Shown: positions 9,393-18,767, counted from the stretch's first letter. The stretch is 43,516 nucleotides of DNA from Oscillospiraceae bacterium (GCA_031253545.1 JAIRWH010000019.1:1-43516), one strand, 5' to 3'. A program made the numbers and translations. Notes: generated from the sequence alone by a model not told the origin.

Positions 9393-11135
9393 ATGAACAT
9401 GTACAGAACCCACACCTGCGGACAGCTGCGCCCGTGCCATGTCCCTCAAAGCGTCACATTGGCGGGCTGGGTGGATACCGTGCGCGACCACGGGGGCATC
9501 GTATTCGCGGACTTGCGCGACCATTACGGTGTCACTCAGCTTGTGATACACGACGAGGATGCCGTCTCGTTGCTCAAAAGCGAGACGGTAATCTGCGCGA
9601 AAGGGCAGCTGCGCCTGAGGGGCGAAGACACCGTGAACCCCAAGATTGCCACAGGCGAAGTGGAGGTGCTTGTATCCTCCGTCGAAGTACTCGGTCCCGT
9701 TATGCGCCCGTTGCCCTTCGACATCGCCGAATCCGCGCGCACCCGCGAGGAGGTGCGCCTGCGCTACCGCTACCTCGACTTGCGCAACCCCGCCGTGCAC
9801 ACCAATATCCTGCTGCGCGCCAATATCACCCGTTACCTTCGCGCCCAGATGGAGGAGCTGGGTTTTGTGGAAATCCACACCCCCATACTCACCTCCTCTT
9901 CGCCGGAGGGCGCGCGCGATTACCTTGTGCCCAGCCGCAAGCACCACGGCATGTTTTACGCCCTGCCGCAAGCGCCGCAACAGTTTAAGCAGCTGCTCAT
10001 GGTCTCCGGTTTCGATAAGTATTACCAAATAGCGCCGTGCTTCCGCGACGAGGACGCCCGCGCGGACCGCTCCCCCGGCGAGTTTTATCAGCTTGACTTC
10101 GAGATGGCCTTCGCCACCCAGGAAGACGTGTTCGCCGTGGTGGAGACCGTGCTGTATAATACGTTTACCCGCTTTACCCCGAAGAGGGTCAGCCCCGCGC
10201 CGTTTCGCCGCATACCCTACGCCGAGTGTATGCTCAGATATGGCACAGACAAGCCGGATTTGCGTAATCCGCTTATTATAGAAGACCTTACCGCGTTTTT
10301 TGCCGATGTGGACTTCGCGCCGTTTCACGCCGGGCCCGTGCGGGCTATTGCCGCGCCCGGGTGCGCGTCTAAACCGAAGTCGTTTTTTGAGAAGCTGCAC
10401 GAGTACGCCACGGGCGAACTGGGCATGAAGGGTTTGGGTTATATCTCCGTGTTTGCGGGAATGGAGCTGAAGGGGCCGATAGTCAAGTTCCTTTCCGCCG
10501 ATAAGCGCGACGAGCTTACTGTCCGCCTCGGCCTCAAAGAAGACGATGTGCTGTTTTTCGTCTGCGATTTGCCGCATGTGGCGGATAGCCTTGCCGGCAA
10601 ACTTCGCGCCGAGCTTGGCGCGAGGCTGGGCATTTACGACGAGGACTCGTTTGAGATGTGCTTTGTCACGGATTACCCCATGTATGGGCGGAACGAAGAC
10701 ACGGGCGCGATAGAGTTTACCCACAACCCGTTTTCCATGCCGCAGGGCGGCATAGAGGCCTTGCGGCAATCCGACCCGCTCGACATAAAGGCGTATCAGT
10801 ACGACATAGTGTGCAACGGGGTGGAGCTTTCTTCCGGCGCGGTACGCAACCACCGCCCGGATATTATGCTCGAAGCCTTCGCCATCGCCGGATACACGCG
10901 CGAAGACATCGAGAGCAAGTTCCCCGCCCTGTTTGCCGCGTTTCATCACGGCGCTCCCCCCCACGCGGGCATGGCCCCCGGCTTAGACCGCATCGTGATG
11001 CTCATATCCGGGCAGGAAAACATACGCGAGGTGACGGCCTTCCCCATGAACAGCGCCGCGCAGGATACCTTAATGGGCGCGCCCGGCCCCGTGACCGAGC
11101 GGCAGCTGCGCGAGGCGCATATCAAAATACGGTAG
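9393..11135 (+). CDS. aspS: Aspartyl-tRNA synthetase (bacterial type)
   Basis: RTHTCGQLRPCHVPQSVTLAGWVDTVRDHGGIVFADLRDHYGVTQLV...; motifs RYRYLDLR, CFRDEDARADRSPGEFYQLD, GMAPGLDRIVML; SD ggagg before ATG 9393. Confidence 0.95.
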   Translation: MNMYRTHTCGQLRPCHVPQSVTLAGWVDTVRDHGGIVFADLRDHYGVTQLVIHDEDAVSLLKSETVICAKGQLRLRGEDTVNPKIATGEVEVLVSSVEVLGPVMRPLPFDIAESARTREEVRLRYRYLDLRNPAVHTNILLRANITRYLRAQMEELGFVEIHTPILTSSSPEGARDYLVPSRKHHGMFYALPQAPQQFKQLLMVSGFDKYYQIAPCFRDEDARADRSPGEFYQLDFEMAFATQEDVFAVVETVLYNTFTRFTPKRVSPAPFRRIPYAECMLRYGTDKPDLRNPLIIEDLTAFFADVDFAPFHAGPVRAIAAPGCASKPKSFFEKLHEYATGELGMKGLGYISVFAGMELKGPIVKFLSADKRDELTVRLGLKEDDVLFFVCDLPHVADSLAGKLRAELGARLGIYDEDSFEMCFVTDYPMYGRNEDTGAIEFTHNPFSMPQGGIEALRQSDPLDIKAYQYDIVCNGVELSSGAVRNHRPDIMLEAFAIAGYTREDIESKFPALFAAFHHGAPPHAGMAPGLDRIVMLISGQENIREVTAFPMNSAAQDTLMGAPGPVTERQLREAHIKIR

Positions 11136-11186
11136 CGCGGCGGCGCGTTTTGTGCTATAATACACGCGTGAAGGAGGAATGCGCGC

Positions 11187-11474
11187 TTGACGATAGACAA
11201 TAAGCTCTTGGGGTATCTTGAGGATTTATCCTGCCTCGCGTTGCCCGACGGCGAAAAGAGCCGCCTCGGCGCGGATTTGCAGGAAATACTGAGCTATATG
11301 GCAAAGCTCGCCGAAATAGACACAACCGGCGTGGCCGCCCGCAGCCACCCGTTTGACAACGTAAACGCCTTTCGCGAAGACGAGGCGCTCCCCTCTTACG
11401 AGCGCGGGCGCATATTGGCGAACGCTCCCGCGAAAAGCGGCGAGGCGTTTATCGCGCCAAAGACCGTGGAGTAG
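11187..11474 (+). CDS. gatC: Asp-tRNA(Asn)/Glu-tRNA(Gln) amidotransferase subunit C
   Basis: Size and GatC pattern (LGYLEDLSCLALPDGEKSRLGADLQEILSYMAKLAEIDT), followed by gatA/gatB; TTG start with SD aaggagg. Confidence 0.9.
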   Translation: MTIDNKLLGYLEDLSCLALPDGEKSRLGADLQEILSYMAKLAEIDTTGVAARSHPFDNVNAFREDEALPSYERGRILANAPAKSGEAFIAPKTVE

Positions 11475-11486
11475 GAGGCGATTGCC

Positions 11487-12950
11487 CTGTTTGACATGAG
11501 TGCCCTTGAGCTCGGCTCCGCCATTCGCCGGGGCGAGGCGGGAGCGGCCGAAGCCGTGGCCGCCTGTATTGACGCGGCGGAGCGCGATAACCCCCGTTAC
11601 GGCGCTTTCCTCTGCTTGTTGCGCGAACGGGCGCTCGCGCGCGCGAAGGCCGTGCAGGCGCGGATAGATTCCGGCGAAGCGCTCTCCGCGCTTGCGGGGG
11701 TGCCTGTGGCCGTGAAAGACAATATCTCCACGCAAGGCGTGGCCACCACTTGCGCGTCCGCAATGCTTGAGCGTTATGTGCCCGTATACGATGCCACCGT
11801 GATTACGAAGTTGGAAGCGGCGGGCATGATTGTAATAGGCAAGTGCAATATGGACGAGTTTGCCATGGGCGGGTCGAGCGAGACGGGGGCTTTCGGCCCC
11901 GTGTGCAACCCCCGGCGCGTTACCCATGTGGCGGGCGGCTCGTCGGGCGGCAGCGCCGCCGCCGTGGCCGCGCGGCTCGCTCCTCTCGCGCTCGGCTCCG
12001 ACACAGGCGGCAGCATACGCCAGCCGTGCGCCTTTTGCGGGGTTACGGGCATTAAGCCCACCTACGGCTCCGTGTCGCGGCATGGGCTTATCGCCTACGC
12101 CTCGTCGCTTGACCAAATCGGCCCGCTTGCCCGCGATATTGACGACTGCGCCGCGCTGCTTTCCGTAATCTCCGGCCCCTGCGCCCTCGACAGCACTTGC
12201 GTGATTGACGCGCCGTTTGATTTTTCGCGGCAACGCCCGGAGAACCTGCGCGGCACGCGTATCGGCCTGCCGCGCAATTACCTTGCCCGCGGAATTGACG
12301 AAGACGTGAGGGCGGCCGTGGCGGGCGCGGCGCGTGAGTTTGAGGCGGCGGGCGCGGCGGTGGACGAGTTTGACATGCCGCTCATGGACTATATGGTGCC
12401 GGCTTACTATATCATCGCCTGCGCCGAGGCTTCGAGCAACCTTTCACGCTACGACGGCCTGAAATACGGCTACAAAAGCCCCGCCGCAAAGACGCTTTCC
12501 GACGTATACCGCCTCTCGCGCAGCGAGGGTTTCGGTTTGGAGGTCAAACGCCGCATTATGCTCGGCTCGTTTGTGCTTTCCTCCGGCTATTACGACGCTT
12601 ATTACAATAAGGCCCTGCAAATACGCGCGCTTATCAAAGATGCCTACAACAAGCTCTTCGAGCGGTACGATATGCTGCTCTCCCCCGTGGCGCCCACGGC
12701 GGCCTACGCCCTTGGCGAAAACATAGGCGACCCCATGAAGATGTATATGGGCGACATATACACCGTGTCCGTCAACTTGGCGGGGCTGCCCGCCGCCGCG
12801 CTGCCCTGCGGCCTCAGCCGCGAGGGGCTGCCGATTGGCTTCCAGCTTGTGGGCGATTCCTTTTCCGAGGGCAAGCTCATTGCCGCCGGGCGCGTATATC
12901 AAAGCCGCACCGCCCACCACACCGCTGCCTGCGGAGGCGATGCCTTATGA
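11487..12950 (+). CDS. gatA: Asp-tRNA(Asn)/Glu-tRNA(Gln) amidotransferase subunit A
   Basis: Amidase signature GGSSGGSAAAVAARLAPLALGSDTGGSIRQPCAFCGVTGIKPTYG; CTG 11487 has ideal SD spacing (listed ORF uses ATG 11496). Confidence 0.95.
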   Translation: MFDMSALELGSAIRRGEAGAAEAVAACIDAAERDNPRYGAFLCLLRERALARAKAVQARIDSGEALSALAGVPVAVKDNISTQGVATTCASAMLERYVPVYDATVITKLEAAGMIVIGKCNMDEFAMGGSSETGAFGPVCNPRRVTHVAGGSSGGSAAAVAARLAPLALGSDTGGSIRQPCAFCGVTGIKPTYGSVSRHGLIAYASSLDQIGPLARDIDDCAALLSVISGPCALDSTCVIDAPFDFSRQRPENLRGTRIGLPRNYLARGIDEDVRAAVAGAAREFEAAGAAVDEFDMPLMDYMVPAYYIIACAEASSNLSRYDGLKYGYKSPAAKTLSDVYRLSRSEGFGLEVKRRIMLGSFVLSSGYYDAYYNKALQIRALIKDAYNKLFERYDMLLSPVAPTAAYALGENIGDPMKMYMGDIYTVSVNLAGLPAAALPCGLSREGLPIGFQLVGDSFSEGKLIAAGRVYQSRTAHHTAACGGDAL

Positions 12951-14371
12951 ATTGGGAGATTATAATAGGCTTGGAGGTTCACGCCGAACTTTCCACCCGC
13001 TCCAAGCTGTTTTGCCCTTGTTCCACGGCCTTCGGCGGCGCTCCGAACACGCAGGTTTGTCCCGTGTGTTCCGGCATGCCCGGCTCGTTGCCCGCGGTAA
13101 ACCGCGCGGCTGTGGAATACGCCATGCGTTTGGGGCTTGCGCTCGGTTGCTCCGTCGCGGAGCGTTGCAAGTTTGACCGCAAGAACTATTTCTACCCCGA
13201 TTTGCCCAAGGCGTATCAGGTTTCCCAACTCTATGAGCCGATTTGCCGCGACGGGGCCTTGGAGATTTGCTCCCCCTCCGGCCCGAAGACAATCGGCATA
13301 CGCGAGATACACATGGAGGAGGACGCGGGCAAACTCAACCACAACGGTGTGACGCTCATGGACTTCAACCGCTGCGGGGTGCCGCTCTTGGAGATTGTGT
13401 CGCAGCCGGATATGCGCGGCGGCGCGGAGGCGGTGGCCTACCTTGAAAAGCTGCGCGACACGCTTTTGTATCTTGACATATGCGACTGCAAGATGCAGGA
13501 AGGTTCCATACGCGCCGACGTGAATGTGTCTGTGCGGCGGCCGGGCGAGGCGCTCGGCACGCGCACCGAGATGAAAAACCTCAATTCGTTTAAGGCCATC
13601 GCCCGCGCGATTGACTATGAATCGCGCCGCCAGGCGGATATATTGCAGAGCGGCGGCGCAATCACGCAGGAAACCCGCCGTTGGGACGACGCCAATGGCG
13701 TGTCTTACGGTATGCGTAACAAAGAAAACGCGCAGGATTACCGCTACTTCCCCGAACCGGACTTGTTGCCCTTGCGTATAGATGCCGCGTGGCTTGCCGC
13801 CGTGCGCGAAAGCCTGCCCGAAATGGCGCACCAAAAGCGCGAACGCTATATGCGCGAGCACGGTTTATCCGCCCATGAAGCCGCCGTGCTCACCTCGCAC
13901 AGGAATGTGGCGCGGCTCTACGAGGAGCTGTGCGCCCTTTCCTCTCAGCCCGTGGAAAGCGCGCGGTTGCTCACCGGGGAGGTCATGCGCCTCTGCAACG
14001 CCACCGGCACGGCGGCGGAAGACCTCGCCCTTGACGCGGCGAAGCTCGCGCGGCTTGTGGGGTTTGTGCTCGACGGAAAAATCAGCCGCGCGGCTTACAA
14101 GGAAGTGACCGAGGCCGTGTTTACGCGCGATGCCGACGTGGACGCGTATATCGCCGAAAAGGGCTTGATGATGAGCCTGCGCGGCGACGAGGCGGCCGAG
14201 GCGGCGCGGCTTGTGCTCGCCGAGCAGCCCGGCGCGCTTGCCGATTACCGCGCGGGCAAGCAAAAGGCGTTTGGGTTCTTAATGGGGCAAGTCATGCGCA
14301 AACTCGGCGGCGCGGGCAATCCCGCCTTGGCGGAGCGCGCGCTGCGGCAGGCGCTTGACGGCAGTGATTAG
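12947..14371 (+). CDS. gatB: Asp-tRNA(Asn)/Glu-tRNA(Gln) amidotransferase subunit B
   Basis: NWEIIIGLEVHAELSTRSKLFCPCSTAFGGAPNTQVCPVCSGMPGSLP...RKNYFYPDLPKAYQVSQ; overlaps gatA by 4 nt. Confidence 0.96.
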   Translation: MNWEIIIGLEVHAELSTRSKLFCPCSTAFGGAPNTQVCPVCSGMPGSLPAVNRAAVEYAMRLGLALGCSVAERCKFDRKNYFYPDLPKAYQVSQLYEPICRDGALEICSPSGPKTIGIREIHMEEDAGKLNHNGVTLMDFNRCGVPLLEIVSQPDMRGGAEAVAYLEKLRDTLLYLDICDCKMQEGSIRADVNVSVRRPGEALGTRTEMKNLNSFKAIARAIDYESRRQADILQSGGAITQETRRWDDANGVSYGMRNKENAQDYRYFPEPDLLPLRIDAAWLAAVRESLPEMAHQKRERYMREHGLSAHEAAVLTSHRNVARLYEELCALSSQPVESARLLTGEVMRLCNATGTAAEDLALDAAKLARLVGFVLDGKISRAAYKEVTEAVFTRDADVDAYIAEKGLMMSLRGDEAAEAARLVLAEQPGALADYRAGKQKAFGFLMGQVMRKLGGAGNPALAERALRQALDGSD

Positions 14372-14380
14372 TGGTTAATT

Positions 14381-14461
14381 CCCATAGGGTATAATAACGC
14401 CAAATCCGGAAACCTCGCGTAATCAAGGGGTAGCGGATATGGCGTTGTTGTACCCTGTGGG
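14381..14461 (+). repeat. Long imperfect inverted repeat: 28-nt arms, 25-nt loop
   Basis: Arms 14381-14408 and 14434-14461; 24/28 identical as inverted repeat, 3 of 4 differences are T/G (U-G pairs in + strand RNA). Confidence 0.85.
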
Positions 14462-14608
14462 CACTAACAAGTAACAACTGCTATCCGTTCCCTGTCAACC
14501 GTAATCCGCCCTTCACCCTCCGCCTTGACTTCCGCCGCGAAGCGGTGTATCATATTGCCAAGCCACCCCGCTAAAACCGCCGAGAACACACAAGGAGGTT
14601 CGCACCGG

Positions 14609-16582
14609 ATGAACGAGACAAGAATCCGCAAAACCCGCGCGCCGGCTCTCTGCCTTTGCGCCGCCCTGCTCGCCGCCATAACCCTGCCCGCGGCCCCCGG
14701 AGCGCGGGCGGCCGAGCTGCCGCAGGCGGGGCTGAGCTACGAGCAGTACCCCTCGCTCGCGGAAACATACAAAGACTACTTCATGGTCGGCACCATAGAC
14801 CGCTTCTCCACGGAGCTCCGCAAAAACTTCATCGCCTACAACTTCAACGCCGTGACGCACGAAAACAACATGAAGCCCTCCTCCACGCAAAACGTGAAGG
14901 GCGCTTTCACCTTCGGCGACGCTTGGGGCACCATCAACACGGCGCGTTCGCTCAACCCCGCCGTGAACATGATTGGCCACACGCTCACATGGCACTCCCA
15001 GTCGCCCACATGGCTGTGGGACGCGCCCGCCCTCGACCGCGACACGGCGCTCGCCAACCTCAACGCCCACATAGAAGGCGTGTTGGGCGAGTTCGGCGGG
15101 GAACTGTATTCCGTGGACGTGGTGAACGAGGCCATCGGCTCCGTGAACCTTGAAATGCCTTCCGACTGGAAGTTCGCGCTCATTAAGGGCGAAGGCTGGT
15201 ATCCGGCGCTCGGCTGGGAATGGGTGGAGTTGGCCTTCCTCAAAGCCGCCGAGGTAGTGGACAAAAACGGCTGGGACTGCAAGCTCTATTACAATGACTT
15301 CGGTTTAGACGGCTCCAACAAGGCGCGGGCCGTGTATGAAATGGTGCGCAGCATCAACAACCGCCACGCCGCCGCGCGCGCAAACGGCAAGCCGCTCATC
15401 GAGGGCATCGGTATGCAGGGGCATTACAACAGCGGCACAAGGATGAGCGGCGTGGAGGAATCCGTCGCCCTCTTTTCCCGCTTGGAGGGCGTTTCCGTCA
15501 GTTTCACCGAGGTAGACATAGAGTTCCCCAACACGGGCGAACTTACGGACGCGCAGACCTTAAAGCAGGCGCAAAAATACGCGCAGCTCTTCGAGCTCCT
15601 CAAAAAATACGCCGCCGGGCCGGGCAACACCACAGACAACCCCAAAATCATTGAACGTGTCACTTTTTGGGGCACAGACGACGGCGCGAGCTGGAAGAGC
15701 GGCGGCCTGCCCCTGCTCTTCAACGCCCCGGCAGACGGCGTAATCACCGCCAAAGAAGCCCTGCTCGGCGCGCTTTGGCCGGAGGAATACTTGCAGGCGC
15801 ACCCGTATTCGGAGGCGGACGACCCGATGCTCAATTACAAAGTCCCCGGCGTATACGTCTATTCGCTCGACAGGGGCGACACATGGGCGGGGGCGAACAT
15901 CATACTCGGCAACGACGCGAACGCGTGGCCGTGGGCCGTGGCCGACGAGGTTGACAACGAAGTGGCGTTTGTGCCCGAAAAAGACGAAACCTACCGCCTC
16001 TCCTTCAGTTGGACGGCCCTCGGCACCTTGGGCGTGCGCGTGCGCTGGATTACAGACAACACCAACGGCAGTTACACCGCCGCAGACAGCCGGGTGGTCA
16101 CTTCCACGCCCCCGCACAACATAGGCCGCACCGCCGACTTCGTGGCCACATACATACCCGCGCACTACAACGCCGGCATGGTCAACGCCGGCACATACAC
16201 CATCGTCACGGAAATCAAGTTAGACGGCAGCCTGCCCGCCGGGGACCTCATCGGCAATATCGCCATTCGCGGCACCCTCGGCGGCAATTCATACGAGATT
16301 AACTGGCTCAAGATGGAGCGCGTGTCCGACGGCGCGCTCATGTTTATGTGGGACCCGGAAAACCCGGCCGAGCCCCCGGAGCCGCCGGAGCCGCCGGAGC
16401 CAAGCGACGACCCGCCGGGCGACAGCCCCTCCCCCTCTTCCTCCGACACGCCCCCGGCCTCCCCCGGCGCGCCTTCCGATAGCGGTGCCCCCGGCGCGTG
16501 GCTCTATATCATCATCGGTTCGATTACCGTAATAGCGGCGGGCGCGGTCACGGGGCTCGTCATAAGGAGCAAAAGGAAGTAG
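14609..16582 (+). CDS. Secreted, C-terminally membrane-anchored GH10 endo-1,4-beta-xylanase with accessory C-terminal domain
   Basis: Signal peptide; GH10 motifs GHTLTWHSQSPTW, DVVNEAIG (acid/base), SFTEVDIEF (nucleophile), ITFWG-like VTFWGTDD; PEPPEPPEP linker; C-terminal TM + RSKRK. Confidence 0.9.
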   Translation: MNETRIRKTRAPALCLCAALLAAITLPAAPGARAAELPQAGLSYEQYPSLAETYKDYFMVGTIDRFSTELRKNFIAYNFNAVTHENNMKPSSTQNVKGAFTFGDAWGTINTARSLNPAVNMIGHTLTWHSQSPTWLWDAPALDRDTALANLNAHIEGVLGEFGGELYSVDVVNEAIGSVNLEMPSDWKFALIKGEGWYPALGWEWVELAFLKAAEVVDKNGWDCKLYYNDFGLDGSNKARAVYEMVRSINNRHAAARANGKPLIEGIGMQGHYNSGTRMSGVEESVALFSRLEGVSVSFTEVDIEFPNTGELTDAQTLKQAQKYAQLFELLKKYAAGPGNTTDNPKIIERVTFWGTDDGASWKSGGLPLLFNAPADGVITAKEALLGALWPEEYLQAHPYSEADDPMLNYKVPGVYVYSLDRGDTWAGANIILGNDANAWPWAVADEVDNEVAFVPEKDETYRLSFSWTALGTLGVRVRWITDNTNGSYTAADSRVVTSTPPHNIGRTADFVATYIPAHYNAGMVNAGTYTIVTEIKLDGSLPAGDLIGNIAIRGTLGGNSYEINWLKMERVSDGALMFMWDPENPAEPPEPPEPPEPSDDPPGDSPSPSSSDTPPASPGAPSDSGAPGAWLYIIIGSITVIAAGAVTGLVIRSKRK

Positions 16583-16703
16583 CCGCCGCCCCTGCGGGGC
16601 ATACTCCGCAGCACCGATAGGAAGGATTACAGATTCACCCATATGTGCGGGGCGAAGGCCGCCGTCGGTGTTGCTTGCGCCGAAAAGGCGGCGGCCGGCG
16701 GGG

Positions 16704-16732
16704 TTGAATACCGCGGGCGCGTTTGCTAAAAT
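16704..16732 (+). promoter_or_regulatory. Putative promoter of corA
   Basis: TTGAAT, 17-nt spacer, TAAAAT. Confidence 0.45.
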
Positions 16733-16755
16733 GTAGCGGAAAGGATGTGGGTGTT

Positions 16756-17697
16756 ATGACCGTGTACAGAATAGACGGGAAAAAGGCGGAGAGGGTGGAC
16801 ACGCTCTCGCAGGCGGAGGGCGGGCGGCTCTTTGTGGTCTGCCACGCGGGCGAGGTGCCCGATATGTTGGACGTGTTCAGCTGGGACGAGGACGCGATAC
16901 TCCAATGCACCGACATAGACGAGTCCGTGCGCCATACCGACTACGGCGGCTACGACTTCACCAGCCTCATATACGCGGAGACGGTAAACGGCGCGGTGGC
17001 GCAGCAGGAGATAAATATGTTCTTCGCGCAGAGTTACCTTGTGCTCGTGTTGCCGGACACGGTAAGCCCCCGCCTGCAACGGCTCGCCAACGAATTGATT
17101 GCCTCCGTGACCCACGCCGCCGCCCGCCCACATTCGCCGGCGTATCTGCACTACCTTGTGTTTGACAACCTCATGGCGGACTTTTCCGAAACGCTTGAAG
17201 CCTTGGAAGACGAGGTGGAGGCCTTGGCCGAGATGCTCATCGCCGACCCGCGCCGCTCGCAGTTAGAGGACATAGGCAGACTCCGCAAGACCGCGTACAC
17301 CTACAAAAAGCTGCTACGCGCGCTGTCTTACTTAGGCGGGCAGATTCTGCTCGACGAAAACAAGCTGCTCGCCGGCGACCAAACGCGCTATTTCCGCGAC
17401 GTGAGCGCGCGGCTGATGAAGCAGTACGACTTCGCCGAGAGCATATACATACTCAGCAACGACTTGCTGCACATATACGACAGCAAGTTTTCCGCGCAGA
17501 TGAACGAGACAATGGGCAAACTGACGGTAATCACGCTGTTTTTCGCGCCGCTCACGTTTATCGTGGGCGTATACGGCATGAACTTCGCATTTATGCCGGA
17601 ATTGCAATGGCCGCTGGGCTACCCCGCCGTGTTGGGGTTCATGGTGGTAGTGTGCGTGTTCATATTCGCGATGATGAAAAAGAACAAGTGGCTCTGA
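16756..17697 (+). CDS. corA: CorA-family magnesium/cobalt transporter
   Basis: C-terminal two-TM region with GMN motif: FFAPLTFIVGVYGMNFAFMPELQWPLGYPAVLGFM. Confidence 0.88.
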   Translation: MTVYRIDGKKAERVDTLSQAEGGRLFVVCHAGEVPDMLDVFSWDEDAILQCTDIDESVRHTDYGGYDFTSLIYAETVNGAVAQQEINMFFAQSYLVLVLPDTVSPRLQRLANELIASVTHAAARPHSPAYLHYLVFDNLMADFSETLEALEDEVEALAEMLIADPRRSQLEDIGRLRKTAYTYKKLLRALSYLGGQILLDENKLLAGDQTRYFRDVSARLMKQYDFAESIYILSNDLLHIYDSKFSAQMNETMGKLTVITLFFAPLTFIVGVYGMNFAFMPELQWPLGYPAVLGFMVVVCVFIFAMMKKNKWL

Positions 17698-17711
17698 GAT
17701 TTTTTCATCAG

Positions 17712-17736
17712 ACTCTCAGGTAACCTGAGAGTTTTT
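17712..17736 (+). terminator. Rho-independent terminator after corA
   Basis: ACTCTCAGG-taa-CCTGAGAGT followed by TTTTT region. Confidence 0.85.
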
Positions 17737-17760
17737 CACGTCTCGCGCAGGGCACGAAAA

Positions 17761-17798
17761 AACGGAAACGCCGTATTTGCAAGCGTTTCCGTTTTTTT
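17761..17798 (+). terminator. Second, bidirectional-looking terminator
   Basis: AACGGAAACGC-cgtatttgcaa-GCGTTTCCGTT with flanking A-run and T-run. Confidence 0.85.
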
Positions 17799-17907
17799 AT
17801 TTTTTCTGAAAATGCCTATTGACATTCAAGTAACCACAGGCTTTATGATGTAATCACAAGGGCGGCGCGCCCTAAGACTCTTCCAAATGAAAGGAGGTGA
17901 CGCACCA

Positions 17908-18117
17908 ATGAGCATGGGGGAAAAAATCCGGAGCCTGCGGGCGGGGCAGGGCAAGACGCTGAGAGAGACCGGCGACATCTTCGGCGTGAAGCTCAACACC
18001 GTGTATCGGTGGGAACACAACATCACGGCACCGCGCGCCGTAATGCTCAACAAAATGTCCGAGCATTACGGGGTACCTCTCGAATGGTTCTTCCGCACAG
18101 AAAACGGCAGCCTTTAA
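17908..18117 (+). CDS. Small XRE-family helix-turn-helix regulator
   Basis: MGEKIRSLRAGQGKTLRETGDIFGVKLNTVYRWEHNITAPRAVMLNKMSEHYGVPLEWFF; SD aaaggaggtgacgcaccaATG. Confidence 0.85.
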   Translation: MSMGEKIRSLRAGQGKTLRETGDIFGVKLNTVYRWEHNITAPRAVMLNKMSEHYGVPLEWFFRTENGSL

Positions 18118-18133
18118 TGGCTGCCGTTTTTTT
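18103..18133. terminator. Bidirectional terminator embedded in overlapping 3' ends of convergent genes
   Basis: AACGGCAGCC-tttaat-GGCTGCCGTT with T-run on + strand and A-run (T-run on -) at the other side. Confidence 0.85.
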
Positions 18134-18767
18134 GCGTTATGGCGCGTTTTGCCGCTTCGGCGGCGGAGGCGGCATCTTCGGCGTAGAGGTCCGCGCCCAC
18201 CGATTCGCGGAAACTCTCGGACACGGGCGCGCCGCCCACCATGAGTATAACCTTGTCGCGCAGCCCCTCGGCCACAAACGCGTCCACCACGGCCTTCATC
18301 TCGCCCATGGTGGTGGTGAGCAGGGCGGACATGGCCACAATGTCCGGCTCTTCGTTGCGGCAAGCCTCGATAAACATTTCCGGCGACACATCCACGCCGA
18401 GGTCCACAACCTCTATGCCCTTGCCCTCAAACATCATACGCACGAGGTTCTTGCCTATATCGTGCAGGTCGCCTTTCACCGTGCCGATAACGGCTTTGCC
18501 CACGGGCTTCGCGCCGGCTTCCGCCAGCGAGGCTTTGAGCAGCGCCGTGCCGGCGTTCATGGCGCGGGCGGAGATAAGCACCTCCGGCACAAACACGTCG
18601 CCCGCCCTGAACTTGACCGCCACAACGTCCATGCCCGCGAGCAGGCCTTTGTCGAGGATGTCTTTCGCGTCCGCGCCTTCTGCCAGGGCTTTGGTAATCA
18701 ATTCCTTCACGTCTTTCGCCTTGCCCGCTTGCAGGGCGGCGGAAATATCGGAGAATACTTCGCTCAT
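18114..18767 (-). CDS. Corrinoid (B12-binding) protein of methyltransferase systems (MtmC/MtbC/MttC-like)
   Basis: B12-binding motif GTVKGDLHDIGKNLVRMMFEGKGIEVVDLGVDV, GGAPVSESF; N-terminal helical cap. Confidence 0.88.
   Translation of the reverse strand: MSEVFSDISAALQAGKAKDVKELITKALAEGADAKDILDKGLLAGMDVVAVKFRAGDVFVPEVLISARAMNAGTALLKASLAEAGAKPVGKAVIGTVKGDLHDIGKNLVRMMFEGKGIEVVDLGVDVSPEMFIEACRNEEPDIVAMSALLTTTMGEMKAVVDAFVAEGLRDKVILMVGGAPVSESFRESVGADLYAEDAASAAEAAKRAITQKNGSH

Noticed and set aside
9183-10964. 593-aa - strand ORF
   Set aside because: Antisense to aspS; shadow ORF.
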